DNA from: G963677325 sp963810555
Lineage (GTDB): Bacteria > Bacteroidota > Bacteroidia > Bacteroidales > Prolixibacteraceae
Reading direction: 5' to 3'
Length of the DNA stretch: 64,000 nucleotides
NCBI GenBank assembly: GCA_963810555.1
Contig: CAWENX010000005.1
Coordinates: forward strand, 62,001-126,000
Shown here: positions 26,318 to 35,170 of the stretch, piece by piece
How positions within the stretch are numbered: the stretch's first letter is position 1
How the letters are laid out: the number at the start of each line of letters is the position of its first letter
Position numbers and translations under genes: made by a program
The notes under the pieces: model-generated
What the model was told of the DNA's origin: nothing
The model's database searches: none
Seen by the model: only the letters and a program-made list of their open reading frames with translations

Positions 26318-26437
26318 GAAGCAAAGAGATAAAGGAGACCGGAGAAGGGAGATCGGAGAAGGCAGAAGAGAAAAGGGAGCAGAGGGCAAAGAGCTAAGAG
26401 TAATTCGTAATTCTTTGCTCCCGGCTCTTTGCTTTTT
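26305..26437. repeat. long AG-rich heptad array between cca and murF
   Basis: From GGGCAAA, GGGCAAG, AAGCAAA through CGGAGAA, GGGAGAT, CGGAGAA to AAGAGCT, AAGAGTA, ATTCGTA, ATTCTTT, GCTCCCG, GCTCTTT the 7-bp step is kept while the word drifts and finally inverts. Confidence 0.8.
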
Positions 26438-26446
26438 ACACAGATG

Positions 26447-27739
26447 TTATAATTGGTCCATTGCATTTTCAAGTTTCATTCCCCTTGATCCTTTAATAAG
26501 GAATAAATAACCTGAAGGCTTGATTTCTTCCAAATATTTTGAGAGCTGGGAATTATTTGCAAAAACAAAAAAACTCTTAGGGCACTTGCATTTTGAGAAG
26601 TTTTCACCGCTTAGTAAGACCATCGAAAATCCCATTGATTCAACTAAATCAACGATCTTTTGATGTTCTTCCCCGGAAGATTCTCCCAATTCCCACATAT
26701 CTCCCAAAATCACTGCTTTCCTTGGAGCATCAGTTTTTGTGAAACTTTGCAGGGCAGCTCTCATACTGGTAGGATTTGCATTATAGGCATCCAGAAGCAA
26801 CTGATTCCGCTCAGTCTTCAAATATTGTGAACGGTTATTTGCAGGACGGTAATTTTCAATCGAATTCTTTATTTCAATAGGATCAACACCGAAATAGTTT
26901 CCTATACATGAAGCCGCAAGCGCATTTTCAAGATTGTATTCCCCTATGAGCTGAGTTTTAATATATAACCATCCCTTTTTGAATTTAACACGAAAGGTCA
27001 TATAAGGAGAAAGTTCTGTAAGTTCACCTTCCAAACCTTCATTATCATTACTTGTTTTATAATAAATTTTTGAAACTTCCCCAGCCATTTTCATGAGGAC
27101 AGGATTCGATGAATTTATAAAAATTCTTCCTCCTCTTTTCTCAAGGAAACGGTAAAGTTCGGCTTTTGTCTTTTTCACTCCTTCAAAGGATCCAAATCCC
27201 TCAAGATGAGCATATCCGACATTGGTTATCAGTCCATAATCCGGCAATGCAATTTCACAAAGTTGTTCAATTTCGCCCGGATGATTTGCTCCCATCTCTA
27301 CAATACCCATTTCAGTCGAAGAATTCATCGAAAGCAGGGTTACCGGCACACCGATATGATTATTCAGATTTCCTTTTGTATAGGATACATTGAATTTCTT
27401 AGACAGAATAGCAGCAATAAGTTCTTTGGTAGTTGTTTTACCATTTGTTCCGGTTACAGCAAGAATGGTCAAACCTAACTTTTCCCTGTGATACCTTGCA
27501 AGATCCTGCAAAGTATTTAATACATCATCAACCAGAAGGCAACGCCCATCAGTCTGATAAAACTGCTCATCTATAATTGCATAGGCAGCCCCTTTTTTCA
27601 AAGCTTCAGCAGCAAATTTATTTCCATTAAAATTTTCTCCTTTTAGAGCAAAAAAGAGACAATCTTTCCCGATAAGCCTGCTGTCAGTCGAAATTATTGG
27701 GTATTTTCTGAATATTGTGTAAAGTTCTTCAATTGTCAT
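26447..27739 (-). CDS. murF: UDP-N-acetylmuramoyl-tripeptide--D-alanyl-D-alanine ligase
   Basis: Adds D-Ala-D-Ala to the UDP-MurNAc-tripeptide, the last cytoplasmic step of peptidoglycan precursor synthesis. 430 residues, with the Mur-ligase P-loop GTNGKTTTKELI, EMGANHPGEIEQL, LDAYNANPTSM and the C-terminal GDMWELGESS motif. An in-frame ATG exists at 27775, but the terminator hairpin at 27756-27786 covers that stretch, so I take ATG 27739 (MTIEELYTIF). It lies downstream of gldJ, the same linkage as in other gliding or type IX-secreting Bacteroidota. Confidence 0.95.
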   Translation of the reverse strand: MTIEELYTIFRKYPIISTDSRLIGKDCLFFALKGENFNGNKFAAEALKKGAAYAIIDEQFYQTDGRCLLVDDVLNTLQDLARYHREKLGLTILAVTGTNGKTTTKELIAAILSKKFNVSYTKGNLNNHIGVPVTLLSMNSSTEMGIVEMGANHPGEIEQLCEIALPDYGLITNVGYAHLEGFGSFEGVKKTKAELYRFLEKRGGRIFINSSNPVLMKMAGEVSKIYYKTSNDNEGLEGELTELSPYMTFRVKFKKGWLYIKTQLIGEYNLENALAASCIGNYFGVDPIEIKNSIENYRPANNRSQYLKTERNQLLLDAYNANPTSMRAALQSFTKTDAPRKAVILGDMWELGESSGEEHQKIVDLVESMGFSMVLLSGENFSKCKCPKSFFVFANNSQLSKYLEEIKPSGYLFLIKGSRGMKLENAMDQL

Positions 27740-27755
27740 TTTTAGAAGTTCAAAT

Positions 27756-27786
27756 AAAAAACCCCATTTAAACAATGAGGTTTTTT
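27756..27786 (-). terminator. intrinsic terminator between gldJ and murF
   Basis: On the minus strand an 11-bp stem (AAAACCTCATT with AATGGGGTTTT, one G-T pair, loop near GTTTA) is followed by T residues, 20 nt after the gldJ stop. It implies that murF is either expressed by read-through or from its own promoter. Confidence 0.8.
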
Positions 27787-27806
27787 AATAAAAGTGACTA
27801 ACTCTA

Positions 27807-29258
27807 CTATCGTTTATTCGATGATCCCAAATGCGTCATAGCACATCGAAATCCAAGATCATCGGCAGATTTGTTTTCATCCATATACCTGACTGCCCCG
27901 GGGCTCAGCCAATAAGGACGGTCTTTCCAACTGCCCCCTTTAAATATCCGGGTATGATCCGAAATCCTTGGTGGAGCGTTCCCGAATGCTTCATTATACA
28001 TGGGATTTTCACTGGCAACTCTGGTAGTATCTTTATTCCAGTCCTCTGATTCCTGAATGCTGGATTGAAGGTCACCATCCTTGAAATCGGTAAAATCAGC
28101 CAAAGTATCACGAACAACTTCCCCATATTTATTTTTAATCAGTTTGCCGTTGGCATCCCGTTTTAATCCAGTATAAACACTTCCGCGAAGCGGCTGGAAT
28201 TCATTCACTTCAAGGGGTGACATTGGACGATAAACATCCTCTACCCATTCATTTACATTTCCGGCCATACAATACAAACCGTAATCATTGGGTTCAAATG
28301 ATTTAACCGGGGCAGTGATCTCATATTTATCATTAAGAAATCCTGCTGTTCCCATATAATCACCTCGTCCCCTGACACCGTTTGCCATCATCTCACCTCT
28401 GTATTTCTTCCTGCTGTTTCTGATTTGATTTCCATCCCATGGGTAAATTCTGCGGTCGGTGACTACCTCCTGATCTGTCAATCCGACAAGACCGAGAGCC
28501 GCATATTCCCACTCAGCTTCAGTTGGAAGCCTGTAACGTGGCATTATTATTCCGTCAGACATATTTACAAGACGTGTGCCACCTTCGGTACCCAGATTTT
28601 TTTCTGGCCGGCTTCCTTCAGCCCCTTCGTACAATCCATTAAGGTAGCTGTCTGTGGAAAAGACTTTGTCACCCTGTTGCGTAAGGTCATTGGCAATCTT
28701 CTTTTGATCAATAAGAATTCTTTCATTTGCCCTGTCTGTTCTCCACCGGCAATATTTATCAGCCTGTACCCAACTCACGCCGACAACAGGATATTCTGAA
28801 TAAGCTGCATGGCGCAGGTAATTTTCAATATAAGGTTCATTGTAAGCAAGCTCCTCGCGCCAGACCATCGTGTCGGGAAGAGCAGCTTTATAAACTTCCG
28901 GATTGGAAGGATAAGCCCTCTGAAGCCAGTACAGATATTCTCTCCAGTCAACATTACGGACTTCGGTTTCATCCATATAAAATGAAGCGACTGTTACTCT
29001 TCGCGGAGTATTATTCCAGTCATACATCACATCCTGTTCCACACGGCCCATACTGAATGTACCACCCTCAATGTAAACCAGGCCAGGTCCCGGACTTTGT
29101 TGATAACCAGATCTGTACTCAAATCCTCCACTCTTGGGATCGTTATAAGCCCATCCTGTCGTGGATGATTTCTCTCCCTTTTTCATTTTCTTAACAAGGT
29201 TGCATGAGGAAGCAACCATCATCGAAAGGACCAGAAGGAAAATAGCATTATGTTTCAT
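27807..29258 (-). CDS. gldJ: gliding motility/type IX secretion lipoprotein GldJ
   Basis: A 483-residue lipoprotein of the SUMF1/formylglycine-generating-enzyme-like family. The lipobox VASSC puts the lipidated Cys at 19. The FGE-like domain includes VYIEGGTFSMGR, RRVTVASFYMDETEV, YRLPTEAEWEYAALG, YCMAGNVNEWVEDVY and the C-terminal FKGGSWKDRPYWLSPGARY-like and LGFRC motifs. GldJ stabilises the GldK/PorK-type ring of the type IX secretion system in the outer membrane. The adjacent murF favours GldJ over the GldK paralogue. A promoter-like site lies 39-70 nt upstream. Confidence 0.88.
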   Translation of the reverse strand: MKHNAIFLLVLSMMVASSCNLVKKMKKGEKSSTTGWAYNDPKSGGFEYRSGYQQSPGPGLVYIEGGTFSMGRVEQDVMYDWNNTPRRVTVASFYMDETEVRNVDWREYLYWLQRAYPSNPEVYKAALPDTMVWREELAYNEPYIENYLRHAAYSEYPVVGVSWVQADKYCRWRTDRANERILIDQKKIANDLTQQGDKVFSTDSYLNGLYEGAEGSRPEKNLGTEGGTRLVNMSDGIIMPRYRLPTEAEWEYAALGLVGLTDQEVVTDRRIYPWDGNQIRNSRKKYRGEMMANGVRGRGDYMGTAGFLNDKYEITAPVKSFEPNDYGLYCMAGNVNEWVEDVYRPMSPLEVNEFQPLRGSVYTGLKRDANGKLIKNKYGEVVRDTLADFTDFKDGDLQSSIQESEDWNKDTTRVASENPMYNEAFGNAPPRISDHTRIFKGGSWKDRPYWLSPGAVRYMDENKSADDLGFRCAMTHLGSSNKR

Positions 29259-29296
29259 TTGAAATGGTATTTAATTTCATAGATTTCAAAAACTCA

Positions 29297-29328
29297 CAAA
29301 TATATATCATTTTTTGAAAAAGATACAA
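29297..29328 (-). promoter_or_regulatory. Bacteroidota-type promoter for gldJ
   Basis: On the minus strand TTG (29326-29328), 21 bp, then TATATTTG (29297-29304), which lies 38 nt before the gldJ ATG. Confidence 0.65.
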
Positions 29329-29693
29329 TATTTTTAAATTTTTTATAAATTTTTTACACGCAAATGCAAAATATTTTACAGTCTCTCATCGCACATCTCA
29401 AATATATAGCAAATTATTGAAATAATCCAGTGTTTCTGAATGTATTTTTCTTCCCAAATATAAAAATAATGTTAAAATTATTATCCTTAATATTTACATT
29501 TTTACATTAAAACGTCCTGGATTAGAATAAGTTTTGTGTTCATTTCATGTTATATGTTAAAAATACATGGAATTAAGTCTGGCACTTGAACCACTCATCA
29601 AAGCACCATTTATAAAAATTCTTTGTCCTATTTGTTCTGATGAAGCTGATAAAATTGAATATTTATTCAAAATTATTTTTCTGACCAGGGCTA

Positions 29694-29781
29694 TACCTTC
29701 TCCGTATTTGGCTCGTATTTGGTTCGCTATTTCAAAATATTGAATTCTGTATATTTATTCAGAAAATTTGAATAAATATAC
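29694..29781. repeat. 11-bp array with hairpin (locus D)
   Basis: Units ACCTTCTCCGT, ATTTGGCTCGT, ATTTGGTTCGC step by 11 bp, followed by a perfect 13-bp hairpin (GTATATTTATTCA, 7-nt loop, complement) at 29749-29781. The leader CTATACCTTCT is shared with locus B. Confidence 0.7.
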
Positions 29782-29920
29782 AATTTGACATCCATTCAGG
29801 GATTCTTAAAATAAAAACTATTTGTGTAAAGACATTACCTTTCAGGTTTCTGTTATTCTAACTCAGTTATTACAGCTAAAATTCTTTCCTTTGTAAGATA
29901 AAACACAAAATTCACCCGAA

Positions 29921-30412
29921 ATGAGCTATCGAATAGGATTTGGCTTTGATGTCCATCGCTTTACGAAGGGGAATAAAATCAGCCTTGGGGGGATAATTAT
30001 TCCTCATGATAAAGGTATTGAAGCTCATTCTGATGGTGACGTATTGCTCCACGCTATTTGCGATGCAATGCTGGGCGCCGCAAAATTGAGGGATATTGGA
30101 TTTCACTTCCCCGACTCTTCTGATAAATATAAGAATATCGATAGTAAAATCCTTCTTCAGGAAACTCTAAAAAAAATAGAAGATAAAGGATTTCATATAG
30201 TTAATATCGATACAACCGTTGTTGTGCAGCGTCCAAAACTGATGAATTACATTCCTCAAATGGAAATGGCGATAGCAGGATTCTTAAAGATCACGTCTGA
30301 GGAGATCAATATTAAGGCCACTACCACCGAAGGCCTTGGATTTGAAGGACGAGAAGAAGGAATTTCGGCATATGCCGTCGTCTTGCTTGAAAAATCAAAT
30401 TCATCAATTTGA
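29921..30412 (+). CDS. ispF: 2-C-methyl-D-erythritol 2,4-cyclodiphosphate synthase
   Basis: Forms the cyclic diphosphate intermediate of the MEP isoprenoid pathway in the cytoplasm. 163 residues, the usual length. Metal ligands Asp10 and His12 are in GFDVHRF. The HSDGDVLLHAICDAMLGA motif, DIGFHFPD, and the C-terminal TTTEGLGFEGREEGI complete the family signature. It stands alone between non-coding regions; no ispD fusion is seen. Confidence 0.97.
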   Translation: MSYRIGFGFDVHRFTKGNKISLGGIIIPHDKGIEAHSDGDVLLHAICDAMLGAAKLRDIGFHFPDSSDKYKNIDSKILLQETLKKIEDKGFHIVNIDTTVVVQRPKLMNYIPQMEMAIAGFLKITSEEINIKATTTEGLGFEGREEGISAYAVVLLEKSNSSI

Positions 30413-30494
30413 TCCGGTTGGTCGATGTGTGAAATATGTTGATAATTTAAGTGAATTTGAGGAATATTTGTGACACTCTTAAATCATTAGTATT

Positions 30495-31010
30495 TTGATT
30501 CTTGTCAAACCCAAAACGGCAGAAGAGAATGGAGAGGTTTTTATAGCAGTCGGATATGGTCTTGAGGCAGTAGTTCCCGATGTGATTGCACGTCAGTTAA
30601 TAATTGCAAATGAATTTATTCCGGCATTTAAAAAGGGAGATTATTACACCGGCCTCAATCGTGGAACAAATGTTCTTATGTCTCTTACCTCCGGTGAATT
30701 TACTGCTGATCAATATGAAAAGAAAGTACAAGGGAAAAGTGGTGCGGGAATTTTAGTATTAATTATTCTCTTCATTGTTATAATTTCACTCTTCAGCAGA
30801 GGACGCAATCAATACCATTCAATCGGCTCTTCTCCTGGTTTTTGGGGCGGTCTAATGCTCATGAATATGCTTGGTGGAAGAAGTGGCAGTTCATGGGATG
30901 ATTTTTCAGGTGGAAGAGGCACTTTTGGCGGCAGTATTGGAGGGGGTGGCAGCTTTGGCGGCTTTGGCGGAGGAAGTTTTGGCGGTGGAGGAGCCGGAGG
31001 ATCCTGGTAA
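30495..31010 (+). pseudogene. N-terminally truncated TPM-domain (YgcG-like) protein
   Basis: The 171-residue frame begins, from a TTG, in the middle of a TPM domain: VFIAVGYGLEAVVPD, then IANEFIPAFKKGDYYTGL. One hydrophobic helix (GAGILVLIILFIVIISLF) and a Gly/Ser/Phe-rich tail typical of YgcG-like proteins follow. Normal relatives have about 80 further TPM residues and a signal peptide before this point. An in-frame TAA at 30480 and no matching residues in the other frames show that the 5' part is missing rather than shifted. It may be a remnant, or a stand-alone fragment. Confidence 0.7.
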
Positions 31011-31218
31011 TTAAATCTTAACAGCCTGAGTTTTAAATAAAGTTTCAATACTTAAATTGCGCCTCACTTAACGGGTTAAATAGCCAATTCCCGTGCTCTC
31101 AGCAATAATTTTCTTTCTCCGGAACGGATTATCCAAATCCTTTCTGCACTTTGCAATAGCCATGCAGATACTGTACCTGCGACATACCAAAACCCAAATT
31201 TGAATTCATTCTATATAT

Positions 31219-31295
31219 TATTTAAATACTTTTTAAATACTAATTTAGTATTCAAGCTGTATTCAAACTGTATTCAAACTGTACTTAAAGCCTAT
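31219..31295. repeat. 11-bp-period inverted array (locus C)
   Basis: Seven consecutive 11-bp units start at 31219, 31230, 31241, 31252, 31263, 31274 and 31285. The first two (TATTTAAATAC, TTTTTAAATAC) are inverted relative to TCAAGCTGTAT, TCAAACTGTAT, TCAAACTGTAC. Confidence 0.85.
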
Positions 31296-31548
31296 CTTTA
31301 ATATGCTGTTGGTAACATGATGGTAAGACACGAAAATTCTGATTACAGATTGCTTTTACCATGCTTCTTCGGATTATCAACATGATCCGAATACGCTATA
31401 CTACATCGCAAATTGTACCTCTTAGCAGGATACTTGTAATTTGTTTTTTGGAACGGCTCCGTGGCAGTTGGATGAAGAGAAGATTAAATTTCCGCAATAA
31501 TATAACCGGAACGCAGTAATTGACTCTTAAATTGAAGTCTGGTTAATG

Positions 31549-31588
31549 AAAAAAGAGAAGACGGTTATTATTCCCGCCTTCTCTTTTT
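31549..31588 (-). terminator. bidirectional intrinsic terminator after the zinc-ribbon gene
   Basis: AAAAAGAGAAG-A-CGG pairs with CCG-C-CTTCTCTTTTT with one mismatch around an 8-10-nt loop. It lies 24 nt beyond the stop of the minus-strand gene. Confidence 0.75.
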
Positions 31589-31611
31589 GCTTAATAACAA
31601 CTTCATCGTTA

Positions 31612-32399
31612 TTATTTATCTGAACTCATTTCTTCAATTGGGGTTACGATATCCTTATCCACCAAAATCCTCCCGCAATATTCACACACAATAATCTTTT
31701 TCCTTGAAGCAATATCCAACTGCCTCTGGGGGGGAATTTTATTGAAACAGCCGCCGCAGGCATCTCTTTGAACGGTAACCACAGAAAGACCATTACGGGC
31801 ATTTTTCCTTATACGGTTAAAGGCAGTAACCAATCTTTCTTCAATCTTGCTTTCAATTTTAACAACTTTCTCTTTCAGTCTTTCTTCCTCAATTGCCGTT
31901 TCCGAAGTAATTTCTTCGAGTTCTTTTCTTTTTCTTATCAAATCGTCTTCACGTTCTTTCAGCAATGTTGCAGAGGTTTCAACCTGTTCGGTTTTATTCT
32001 TTATTTCAGCAGTAAATTCCTTGATGCGCTTTTCTGCTAATTCAATTTCAAGAGTCTGAAACTCTATTTCTTTTGAAAGAGAATCAAATTCACGGTTATT
32101 TCTGACGTTCTCCTGCTGTTCTTTGTATTTATCAATCTTAGTTTTGGAATCTTTGATTTCTAACTTCTTATTGGCAATAGCAGTATTGAGGTTTTTAATT
32201 TCATCGTCGTAATTCGAGATGCGGGTTTTAGTCCAACAATCTCATCTTCAAGATCCTGAACTTCTAATGGAAGTTCTCCGCGCAGGATGTTTATTTTATC
32301 AATTTCTGAAACCACGGTTTGCAGTTCATAAAGCATTCTTAGTTTCTCCTGAACGGAAACCTCTTTTCCCTCTGTTGAAATATTGATATCTACTGGCAT
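31612..32399 (-). pseudogene. coiled-coil C4 zinc-ribbon protein, one frameshift
   Basis: The N-terminal frame (32399 to about 32227) and the C-terminal frame (about 32227 to 31612) join into a protein of about 262 residues if one A is added to an AAAA run near 32227. The joined sequence has a long charged coiled coil (about 20-190), then CGGC and CEYC pairs forming a C4 zinc ribbon, the layout of the widespread CT398-type zinc-ribbon proteins. ATG 32399 is 1 nt beyond the nif3 stop, a linkage common in bacteria. Because the gene is conserved and the indel is in a homopolymer, a consensus error is as likely as real decay. The C-terminal frame on its own has a TTG start at 31965. Confidence 0.8.
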
Positions 32400-32400
32400 A

Positions 32401-33523
32401 TTATGAAATTTTAAACATTATCGTCTTACAAAGATACATTACAGGATTGGTTTTTATCCCCGATAAATGGAGCGCAAAGTTAGGGAATTTTTTAATAAGT
32501 AATTCATAAAAAACCTCTTTGGAAAATTGTTCACTTTCATAATGTCCTATGTCTGCCATTAAGATTTTATTTTCTGAATCAAAGAATTCATGGTACTTAA
32601 TATCAGCAGTTACAAAAACATCTGCCCCTCCGGCAATAGCTTTTGGAAGGAGGAAGCTTCCTGACCCCCCGCATACAGCAATCGTTTTAACAGGTTTATT
32701 TAATAAGGAGGAGTGTCTTATTACTTTGCAATCGAATAAATTCATCAAGCGGTGCAGGAAATCTTCTTCATTTTCTTCCTTAAGTAATTCACCGATCATT
32801 CCTGCACCGACGGTAGGGAATTCATTTTGTAAAGGATAAAGATCATAAGCAACTTCCTCATAGGGATGAGAGTCGAGAAGAGCTTTTATTATTTTATTTT
32901 TTAAATGCATGGGAAGAATTGTTTCAAATCTGATTTCCTTTTCTGTGTGAAATTTACCCTTAATTCCGACAAAAGGATTGGTATCTTCTCCTCCCCTGAA
33001 ATGTTCCATATCCCTCAACATTATAACTACACTGATCATAATTCCCGATGTGTCCCGCACCAGCTGAGAAAACAGCTTCTCTGACTTTTTCCAAATGATC
33101 CGTTGGTATAAAAGTAACCAGTTTAAGCAGCTTTTCTGTAACAGGTTCCAGTATGGTAGTATTTTTAAGTCCTATCTTTTCACATATTTTCGAATTGACC
33201 CCGCCCGGAATGCTGTCAAGGTTTGTATGAGCAGCATAAATAGCTATATCATTTTTAATTGCTTTTATTAAACAACGTTCAACATATGAATTTTGAGTGA
33301 TTCTTTTCAATCCTTTAAATAATATGGGGTGGTGGGAAATGATTAATCCGCACTTTTGCTCAATTGCTTCATCAATAACCAATTCAGTAACATCCAGAGT
33401 AATAAGGGCGGATGAAATTACTGCTTCCGGATTGCCGACAATAAGTCCGGCATTATCATAAGACTCCTGATAAGACAGCGGCGCTATTGATTCAAGGTAT
33501 TCGGTAATATCCCGGATTATCAT
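32401..33523 (-). pseudogene. Nif3-like dinuclear metal centre protein, one frameshift
   Basis: The N-terminal frame (33523-32960) carries IISHHPILFKGLK and AAHTNLDSIPGGVN metal motifs. The C-terminal frame (to 32401) carries GGSGSFLLPKA, DIKYHEF and ADIGHYESEQ. They join at YGTFRGGEDTNPF if one base is removed from an AAA run at 32999-33001. The full product of about 373 residues has the central insert domain common in Bacteroidota. The family (DUF34/YqfO, GTP cyclohydrolase I type 2-like) binds two metals; its role is uncertain. It is coupled to the zinc-ribbon gene. Confidence 0.85.
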
Positions 33524-33534
33524 TTTAAATCAAG

Positions 33535-33674
33535 ACTTTAGGCTTAAGACTTAAGGCTTTAGGGAGAGACATGAGTGATGAGTAGAGTGATGAGCCGATG
33601 ATAAATGTTCGTTGATTACAGTACACTGATTACTGATTACTTATCACTTCTTTTGCCTGTTGCCTGTTGCCTGT
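33535..33674. repeat. chain of heptad words between nif3 and the MerR gene
   Basis: It runs from GACTTTA, GGCTTAA, GACTTAA, GGCTTTA through GTGATGA-type and ACTGATT-type words to TGCCTGT, TGCCTGT, TGCCTGT (33654-33674), ending one nucleotide before the stop codon of the MerR gene. Confidence 0.75.
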
Positions 33675-33675
33675 T

Positions 33676-34011
33676 TTATAATTCCTCTCTTATTTGAAGT
33701 AAGTAATCTTTTACTCTCTGAAGTTTATTGACTATTTCAAAATTATTTTCAGCTTCATGCCTGTTTTCTTTGATCTTGATTCTTGCCCCTTTTAAAGTCA
33801 TCCCTTTTTCTTTAACCAAATGATTAATTAAAGCAAGGTGTTTGATGTCTTCAGGAGTAAAAAAACGATCCCCTTTCTTATTCTTATGGGGTTGGATGGT
33901 CGGAAATTCTTTCTCCCAAAACCGCAGTGTTGAAGGAGCCAATCCAAACATTTCGGCTGCTTCGCCAATACTGTAAAAAAGCTTCTCTGATTTTGGTTCC
34001 CTGAATGCCAT
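33676..34011 (-). CDS. MerR family transcriptional regulator
   Basis: A 111-residue DNA-binding protein. The MerR-type winged HTH covers about residues 10-80: FYSIGEAAEMFGLAPSTLRFWEKEFP, then GDRFFTPEDIKHLALINHLVKEKGMTLKGARI. The C-terminus is short, with a helix but no effector domain or Cys cluster, so it is a minimal member like those found widely in Bacteroidota next to a peptidase gene. It lies 12 bp downstream of the M23 peptidase on the same strand. Confidence 0.9.
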   Translation of the reverse strand: MAFREPKSEKLFYSIGEAAEMFGLAPSTLRFWEKEFPTIQPHKNKKGDRFFTPEDIKHLALINHLVKEKGMTLKGARIKIKENRHEAENNFEIVNKLQRVKDYLLQIREEL

Positions 34012-34023
34012 AAACGCCCGTTT

Positions 34024-34992
34024 TTAATCAAAGCTTTGTCCCATATTGGAAGAAATTGTTATCATCTTTTCATACTCCGAAGGAGACAAATCCTGGAAAT
34101 AATAATTCTGTGGATTAACTTTTCGACCATTTTTGATAACCTCATAATGCAGGTGGGGGGCAGTAGAAATTCCTGTATTACCGATCAGACCGATCACATC
34201 CCCCCTTTTAATCTTTTGTCCGACCTTTACTTTTATTTTACTTAAATGAGCATAAAAAGTCTCATACCCGTAGCCGTGATTGATATCAATACAATTGCCA
34301 TATCCGCGCTCTCTTCCAGCACTCTTTACAATCCCGTTTCCTGTAGCAAATATTTCTGTGCCTACCGAAGCTGTAAAATCCATCCCATAATGAAACCGGG
34401 GGATTTTGTAAATCGGGTGTATTCTCATTCCCCAACCAGAGGCTGTTCGTTTAAGATCTTTATTTGAAACGGGCATGACAGAAGGCATGCTGGCAATCAT
34501 TTTTTCCTTGTTCATAGCCATTTTGGCCACTTCATCATATGATTTTGCCTGAACAAATACCTGTTTGGATAGAATATCCAATCTTTTGGCAGTATTAATT
34601 ATAAGTTCCGAGTTATCCAAGCCTTCAAGCTTTGAATACCGGCTTGCTCCTCCGAAACCCGCCATCCTTACAGAAGAGGGAATCGGTTCTGCTTCAAAAA
34701 TAACCCGGTAAATATTATCATCCCGATTCTGAATATCCTCAAGAACTTTGGATATTTTATCAAAATCTTTATTCATCAATTCGTACTGTGTTAACAACTG
34801 TTGATTTTCGCGTTTAAGTTTTTTGGTTTCCGGTGAATCGAAAAACTGGAGGAATGCAAAGAAAAATATTAAACCTGAAACAAGTCCGGTAGAGAGATAA
34901 CCCAGAATCCTTTTTAAGAGGGTCTTTATGTTACGTTCAATTTTATCGAAACTTAGCGTATCAGGGTTGAATCTGTAATTGGTCTTGGCCAT
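34024..34992 (-). CDS. M23 family peptidoglycan metallopeptidase
   Basis: An envelope-anchored endopeptidase or amidase regulator. One TM helix (about 29-50, ILGYLSTGLVSGLIFFFAFLQF), a coiled coil (about 55-90), and a C-terminal lysostaphin-type domain with HYGMD and HLHYEV zinc ligands. Frames upstream to 35034 begin at TTG; I chose ATG 34992 because homologues begin MAKTNYRFN-like with LSFDKIE. It probably cuts peptide cross-links in the cell wall. It is divergent from alaS and cotranscribed with the MerR gene. Confidence 0.9.
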   Translation of the reverse strand: MAKTNYRFNPDTLSFDKIERNIKTLLKRILGYLSTGLVSGLIFFFAFLQFFDSPETKKLKRENQQLLTQYELMNKDFDKISKVLEDIQNRDDNIYRVIFEAEPIPSSVRMAGFGGASRYSKLEGLDNSELIINTAKRLDILSKQVFVQAKSYDEVAKMAMNKEKMIASMPSVMPVSNKDLKRTASGWGMRIHPIYKIPRFHYGMDFTASVGTEIFATGNGIVKSAGRERGYGNCIDINHGYGYETFYAHLSKIKVKVGQKIKRGDVIGLIGNTGISTAPHLHYEVIKNGRKVNPQNYYFQDLSPSEYEKMITISSNMGQSFD

Positions 34993-35170
34993 TCTTCCAC
35001 TTATTTTTAGTTTCGGCATCCGCAAAATTAACAAAATAATCTAATTTTGCAACATTTTAATGCTCCAGGCATATACAAGTCAGATGGTAAAGTAAGGATA
35101 TGTTTCTGAATAGGAACAATAGAATTACAAATTATTATGCTTGTTTTTAAATTGTTAACTTTCATTATTT

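Larger units (their letters stand above)
29259..29920. other. 662-bp intergenic region between gldJ and ispF
   Basis: Divergent promoter region. It contains the gldJ promoter, about 350 bp of AT-rich sequence with nothing recognised, the 11-bp array D near 29695-29740, and a 13-bp hairpin at 29749-29781. No coding frame is convincing. Confidence 0.6.
31011..31611. other. 601-bp intergenic region with 11-bp array C and a terminator
   Basis: No credible gene. It contains the 11-bp array at 31219-31295, about 240 bp with nothing recognised, and the terminator at 31549-31588. Confidence 0.6.

Noticed and set aside
26256..26437. Iteron-type replication origin
   Set aside because: The heptads resemble iterons in period only; there is no replication gene beside them, and similar arrays lie in most gaps.
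30809..31048. Proline-rich 79-codon minus-strand frame
   Set aside because: It is the complement of the Gly-rich tail of the TPM protein.
35035..35170. T-box or other riboswitch upstream of alaS
   Set aside because: No specifier stem, T-box sequence or terminator/antiterminator pair could be found by eye.
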